Shown here piece by piece: positions 39,374 to 42,931 of a DNA stretch of 42,931 bases. The position numbers were made by a program, and so were the translations under genes. Position 1 is the stretch's first letter; the number at the start of each line of letters is the position of its first letter. This DNA comes from Stenotrophomonas maltophilia (GTDB taxonomy: Bacteria; Pseudomonadota; Gammaproteobacteria; Xanthomonadales; Xanthomonadaceae). The stretch covers positions 1 through 42,931 of the forward strand of contig NZ_SRHZ01000052.1 in NCBI RefSeq assembly GCF_004684085.1, in the 5' to 3' direction. The notes under the pieces are model-generated. The model did no database searches. It saw only the letters and a list, made by a program, of their open reading frames with translations, and was not told the DNA's origin.

Positions 39374-40353
39374 TGCCGTTGGCGCACCAACGCCGCACGC
39401 TGGGCCGCACCGGCCTGGCGGTTTCGCCGGTCGGCCTGGGCTGTTCCGGCTTCTGGGGGCATCGCCGCTTCTCCGAACAGACGGCCGCGAACGTGGTCGA
39501 GCATGCGCTGGCACAGGGCGTGAACCTGCTCGATACCGGTCACAACTATTCCGGCTTCCATGCCGAACCGCGGCTGGGCCGCATCCTGCGCGCGTTGCTG
39601 AAGCAGTACCCGCGCGATTCACTGGTGATCTCCAGCAAGGGCGGCACGCTCACCGGTCAGGCCGGTATCAGCGGTGCCGAGCAGCGCAACTTCTCGCCCG
39701 CTGCGATCACCGCCAGCTGCGAGGCCTCGCTGCGCAACCTCGGCCTGGACCATCTGGACATCTACCAGCTGCATGGCGCCAGCGAACACGACATCAACGA
39801 CGACCTGCTCGCTGCGCTGCAGCGCCTGCGCGAGCGCGGGCTGATCCGGCACACCGGCATCAACACGCATACGGCATCGACCCTGCGCTGGATGATCGAC
39901 AACCCCACGCTGTTCGATGTGGTGCTGCTTGACTACAACGCGCTGCAGCAGGATCGCGAGCCGCTCATTGATCGATTGCAGGCGGTCGGCATCGGGGTAC
40001 TGGCCGGTACCGTGCTGGCACAGGGCCACCTCCTGCCGTCACGCCCGCGCCTGCCCCGCCCGGCAGATGCCTGGTACCTCGCCCGGGCCTGGCTCAAGCC
40101 CAGCAGCCGCCAGCTGATGCGCAGCGCCCGCCAGATGCGTCGGGCGCTGGCCGCGATCCACAGCCAGCGTCCGGCCCAGACTGCCTTTGCCTACGCACTC
40201 GGCCACCCTGGCGTTGCCAGCGGCATCCTCGGCACCACCCGCACCCAGAGCCTGGACGAAATACTGGCAACGCGGCTGGAAGCGCTGACCGCGGCCGAAC
40301 GCCAACAGCTGGTGGAGGCATTCGGTGACGGCCGGGGCTCGCCCAGTCATTGA
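39373..40353 (+). CDS. Aldo/keto reductase
   Basis: The 326-residue NADPH-dependent TIM-barrel oxidoreductase has the AKR motifs: RTLGRTGLAVSPVGLGCSGFWG at the start, LLDTGHNYSG (Asp and catalytic Tyr), VISSKGG (Lys), LDHLDIYQLHGASEHD (His), and the C-terminal GHPGVASGILGTTRTQSLDEIL that binds the nucleotide. The substrate is unknown. It begins at the ATG overlapping the preceding stop by one base. This is the sixth gene of a densely packed plus-strand run starting at haaO. Confidence 0.92.
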   Translation: MPLAHQRRTLGRTGLAVSPVGLGCSGFWGHRRFSEQTAANVVEHALAQGVNLLDTGHNYSGFHAEPRLGRILRALLKQYPRDSLVISSKGGTLTGQAGISGAEQRNFSPAAITASCEASLRNLGLDHLDIYQLHGASEHDINDDLLAALQRLRERGLIRHTGINTHTASTLRWMIDNPTLFDVVLLDYNALQQDREPLIDRLQAVGIGVLAGTVLAQGHLLPSRPRLPRPADAWYLARAWLKPSSRQLMRSARQMRRALAAIHSQRPAQTAFAYALGHPGVASGILGTTRTQSLDEILATRLEALTAAERQQLVEAFGDGRGSPSH

Positions 40354-40395
40354 GCCTTCACCTGTTGCTGCCGGCATTACGGCAGTCTGGACAGC

Positions 40396-40947
40396 ATGAA
40401 GAAGCTCACTGCACTGGTGATCCTGCTGGTTCTGGCGTTGGCCGCCTGGTGGTTCGGCGGCCCGTACATGACCGTACACGGCCTGTCCAAGGCCATCGAG
40501 CAACGCGACACCGCCCGACTGGAGCGCTACGTCGACTTTCCACGGGTGCGCAGCAGTGTGCGCGCCCAGCTCAACGACTACCTGGTGCGCCAGGCCGGGC
40601 CTGATATGGCAGCCAGCCCCTTCGGCGCCCTGCTGTATGGCCTGGGCGACCAGCTGGGTGGCGCCGCAGTGGAAACGATGGTGACCCCTACTGGTATCGG
40701 CGCAATGCTGCAGGGCCACGTGCTCTGGAAGCGTGGCCGCAACGAACTGCAGGGCGGCGATGCGTTCGGGCCAACCGAACCGGCGCGGCCGCTGAAGCAT
40801 GCCGAACACCACTTCGAGGCGCTGGATCGCTTCGTGATCGACGTCGATCGCGGTCCCGGCCAGCCGCCACTGAAGGTGGTGCTGGAGCCACAGGGCCTGC
40901 GCTGGAAGGTAGTGGACCTGCAGCTTGGGATGTCGGTCGCGCATTGA
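40396..40947 (+). CDS. DUF2939 domain protein, membrane-anchored
   Basis: The 183-residue product starts with a hydrophobic segment (LTALVILLVLALAAWWFGGPYM) that is an anchor or signal. The remainder (LSKAIEQRDTARLERYVDFPRVRSSVRAQLNDYLVRQAG, and the C-terminal KVVLEPQGLRWKVVDLQL) matches the DUF2939 pattern of short helix plus beta-sheet proteins of unknown function. It lies 42 bp after the aldo/keto reductase gene. A SMAG pair separates it from the convergent 5'-nucleotidase gene. Confidence 0.82.
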   Translation: MKKLTALVILLVLALAAWWFGGPYMTVHGLSKAIEQRDTARLERYVDFPRVRSSVRAQLNDYLVRQAGPDMAASPFGALLYGLGDQLGGAAVETMVTPTGIGAMLQGHVLWKRGRNELQGGDAFGPTEPARPLKHAEHHFEALDRFVIDVDRGPGQPPLKVVLEPQGLRWKVVDLQLGMSVAH

Positions 40948-40987
40948 CCGGCAACGGCAGTGCCACCACCGGGAGCATAGGGCTCTG

Positions 40988-41011
40988 GTAGATGCCCACC
41001 TTGGTGGGCAT
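40988..41011 (+). repeat. SMAG palindrome, plus-strand member of a convergent pair
   Basis: GTAGATGCCCACC then GGTGGGCAT. It lies after the DUF2939 stop and faces the next repeat 13 bp away. Confidence 0.85.
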
Positions 41012-41024
41012 GGATTCAAAATGG

Positions 41025-41047
41025 TGCCAACCAAGGTTGGCAACTAC
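41025..41047 (-). repeat. SMAG palindrome, minus-strand member of a convergent pair
   Basis: Minus strand: GTAGTTGCCAACC then GGTTGGCA. It lies just after the stop of the convergent nucleotidase gene at 41054; together with the plus-strand copy it may act as a bidirectional 3' end. Confidence 0.85.
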
Positions 41048-41053
41048 CAGACC

Positions 41054-41998
41054 CTACCCCTCGTTGGCGACGCCGTGCGGGACGTGGCCGGCGGCCACAT
41101 GCTCGCGGGCACTGTCGATGTTGTGCTGCGAATCATCGAAGAAGATGTCGGCGCCAAACGCCTGCAGGAACGGGCCCTTGTGGCGGCCGCCAAGGAACAG
41201 TGCCTCGTCCAGGCGCACGCCCCACTCGCGCAGGGTACGGATCACCCGCTCATGCGCCGGCGCCGAACGCGCCGTCACCAGCGCGGTGCGGATCGGTGCG
41301 CTGTCGCCGGCCGGGAACACTTCCTGCAGCGTATGCAGGGCCGACAGGAAGCCACGGAACGGCCCACCGCTCAGCGGTTCACGCGCACGTTCGCGCTCAT
41401 GTCGGCCAAAGGCCTCCACGCCCTGTTCGCGCGAGATGCGCTCGCTCTCATCACCGAAGATCACTGCATCGCCATCGAAGGCGATGCGCAGCTGCCCGGC
41501 CGGGCGCGTGATATCGATCTGGTCGGCCGCTGCGGCTGCGGTTTCACCCGGCGGCTTGGGCAGGATGGTCGCCGCGGCAATGCCATGGCGCAGCGCGCTG
41601 CGCACCGATTCGGGATTGGCCGACAGGAACAGGTCGGTGCCGAACGGCTTCACGTAGGGCCAGGTCGGCTCACCGGCAGTGAACGTCGCGCGGATGATGC
41701 CCAGCCCGTAATGCTGGATGGAATTGAAGATGCGCAGGCCGGTGTCGGCCGAGTTGCGCGACAGCAGGATCACCTCGACCCGCGGGTTCTCCGGGCTGGC
41801 GCCCTGGTTCAGCGCCAGCAGCTTGCGTACCACCGGGAAGGCCACGCCGGGGCCGAGGATGTCGTCCTCGTGCTGGCGCTGGAATTCGGCATAGGCCGCC
41901 ACACCATCACTCTCGAACAGCGCGTGGCTTTCCTCGAGATCGAACAGGGCGCGCGAGGTCACCGCGACGGTCAGCAAACGGGGGGAGTTGTCGCCCAT
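41054..41998 (-). CDS. Cytosolic 5'-nucleotidase
   Basis: The 314-residue protein belongs to the bacterial 5'-nucleotidase family related to cytosolic nucleotidase 1. Motifs: LTVAVTSRALFDLEESHALFE at the start (catalytic Asp within FDLEE), VEVILLSRNSADTGLRIFNS, FLSANPESVRSAL, IAFDGDAVIFGDESERI (the HAD-like acidic motif), VTARSAPAHERVIRTLREWGV and ADIFFDDSQHNI (metal-binding DD). It hydrolyses nucleoside 5'-monophosphates; the preferred base is unknown. It lies 48 bp after nadK on the same strand. Confidence 0.9.
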   Translation of the reverse strand: MGDNSPRLLTVAVTSRALFDLEESHALFESDGVAAYAEFQRQHEDDILGPGVAFPVVRKLLALNQGASPENPRVEVILLSRNSADTGLRIFNSIQHYGLGIIRATFTAGEPTWPYVKPFGTDLFLSANPESVRSALRHGIAAATILPKPPGETAAAAADQIDITRPAGQLRIAFDGDAVIFGDESERISREQGVEAFGRHERERAREPLSGGPFRGFLSALHTLQEVFPAGDSAPIRTALVTARSAPAHERVIRTLREWGVRLDEALFLGGRHKGPFLQAFGADIFFDDSQHNIDSAREHVAAGHVPHGVANEG

Positions 41999-42046
41999 CG
42001 GTGGGGGTCCTTCAAAGCGATCGGCGGGGCCGGCGGCCTATTGTCC

Positions 42047-42820
42047 TCAAAAAACGAACTGTTCGCTCAGGATCCGGTCTTCCAGGTTGTGTTCCGGGTC
42101 GAACAGCAGGGTCACCCGGCGGTCCTTGGACTCTCGGATGGTGACCTCGACCACATCGCGGGTCTCGTGCGAATCGGCGGTGACGCTGACCGGGCGCTTG
42201 TACGGATCAAGCACGCGGAAGCGCACCTCGGTATCGGCCTTGAGAATGGCACCGCGCCAGCGCCGTGGCCGGTACGGGGCCAGCGGCGTCAGCGCGATGG
42301 TATGCGAGCCCAGTGGCAGCACCGGACCGTGCGCCGAATAGTTGTAGGCAGTGCTGCCGGCCGGGGTGGCCACCAGCACGCCATCGCCGATCAGCTCGGC
42401 CACGCGTTCCTGCCCATTGAGGTCGATGCCGATATGCGCCGCCTGCCGGGTCTGGCGCAGCAATGACACGTCGTTATAGGCCAGCGAACCGGTGCTGGTG
42501 CCCGATTCGGTCAGCGCCACCATCTCCAGCGGTCGCAGGTTGGCCGGTTCGGCACGGGCGATGCGCGCCTGCACGTCATCGTCGCCGCGGTACTGGTTCA
42601 TCAGGAAGCCAACCGTGCCCAGCTTCATGCCGAATACCGGTTTGCCCAGATGCCCATGCCGATGCAGGGTCTGCAGCATGAAGCCGTCGCCACCCAGCGG
42701 GCACAGCACGTCAGCCTGGTCCGGTGCGTGGTCGCCATAGCGCGACACCATGGCCGCGCGGGCCATCTGTGCGGGCTCGGTGGTGCTGGCCAGGAAAGCG
42801 ATGCGGGGGGTGTCGCTCAT
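42047..42820 (-). CDS. nadK: NAD kinase
   Basis: The 257-residue enzyme phosphorylates NAD to NADP. The GGDG nucleotide motif is at residues 43-46 ([11 protein letters not shown]), and the second site is in [12 protein letters not shown] with [24 protein letters not shown] (the GSTAYN loop). It is shorter than E. coli NadK, which is usual for Xanthomonadaceae. The start was set at ATG 42820, where homology begins ([12 protein letters not shown]); an upstream in-frame start is part of the SMAG region. With the kynurenine genes elsewhere in the window it completes the NAD(P) theme. Confidence 0.94.
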   Translation of the reverse strand: MSDTPRIAFLASTTEPAQMARAAMVSRYGDHAPDQADVLCPLGGDGFMLQTLHRHGHLGKPVFGMKLGTVGFLMNQYRGDDDVQARIARAEPANLRPLEMVALTESGTSTGSLAYNDVSLLRQTRQAAHIGIDLNGQERVAELIGDGVLVATPAGSTAYNYSAHGPVLPLGSHTIALTPLAPYRPRRWRGAILKADTEVRFRVLDPYKRPVSVTADSHETRDVVEVTIRESKDRRVTLLFDPEHNLEDRILSEQFVF

Positions 42821-42874
42821 CGGTGGATCCGGGGGGAAGGCTTGAGGGAGAGCATAACCGAGCGCCGCTGCGCT

Positions 42875-42897
42875 CGCCGGGCATGGCCCGGCGCTAC
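42875..42897 (-). repeat. SMAG palindrome
   Basis: Minus strand: GTAGCGCCGGGC then GCCCGGCG; same stem as at 34473. It lies upstream of nadK. Confidence 0.88.
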
Positions 42898-42915
42898 CAG
42901 AACCGACGTTCACCG

Positions 42916-42931
42916 GTAGCGCCGGGCCATG
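42916..42931 (+). repeat. SMAG palindrome cut by the window end
   Basis: Starts GTAGCGCCGGGCCATG and runs off the end. It forms an inverted pair with the copy 18 bp to its left. Confidence 0.75.

Overview
The window looks like chromosomal DNA of a Stenotrophomonas species, most likely the S. maltophilia complex. It is GC-rich (roughly two-thirds G+C by eye). It has Xanthomonadaceae-type gene content (smc-zipA-ligA, kynurenine-route NAD genes, a Xanthomonadales-type T4SS effector). It is dotted with short palindromes that begin with GTAG, the signature of the SMAG repeats described in S. maltophilia. GyrA carries Gln at position 83, which is also typical of that species. No rRNA, tRNA, insertion sequence, prophage or CRISPR array was recognised.

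Layout. 1-3035 (minus strand): a secreted S9-family peptidase and a small conserved hypothetical protein. 3036-6765 (mostly plus): an intergenic stretch with possible Cys-rich small ORFs, then a lipoprotein-like gene directly upstream of a protein with an HExxH motif and a C-terminal XVIPCD secretion domain (a probable immunity/effector pair for interbacterial killing), then a HipA-like kinase overlapping a DUF3037 gene. 6782-9734 (minus): a serine hydrolase, a secreted hypothetical protein and a LysR regulator divergent from a quinone-oxidoreductase-like dehydrogenase (9855-10844, plus). 10887-27094 (minus): membrane PQQ dehydrogenase, gyrA, mtnA, a DUF3011 protein, epmA, a GNAT acetyltransferase, ligA, zipA and smc. 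27095-28458: a more AT-rich insertion with two unrecognised genes in tandem. 28533-30372 (minus): the rpsF-rpsR-rplI ribosomal operon with promoter and terminator, plus an A-type Fe-S carrier gene. 30501-40947 (plus): asnS, three small genes, carbonic anhydrase, the kynurenine-pathway genes haaO, kynU and kmo, then sbcB, a TIGR02453/DUF2461 gene, an aldo/keto reductase and a DUF2939 gene. 41054-42820 (minus): a 5'-nucleotidase and NAD kinase.

How the genes fit together. Most are housekeeping: topology and replication or repair (gyrA, ligA, smc, sbcB), division (zipA), translation (rpsF, rpsR, rplI, asnS, epmA) and NAD metabolism (haaO, kynU and kmo feed quinolinate for NAD, and nadK makes NADP). 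The accessory pieces are the putative T4SS effector/immunity pair, the HipA-like/DUF3037 pair, and the AT-rich two-gene cassette between smc and the ribosomal operon. Several gene boundaries carry SMAG-type palindromes, alone, in inverted pairs, or in the dense repeat cluster between zipA and ligA.
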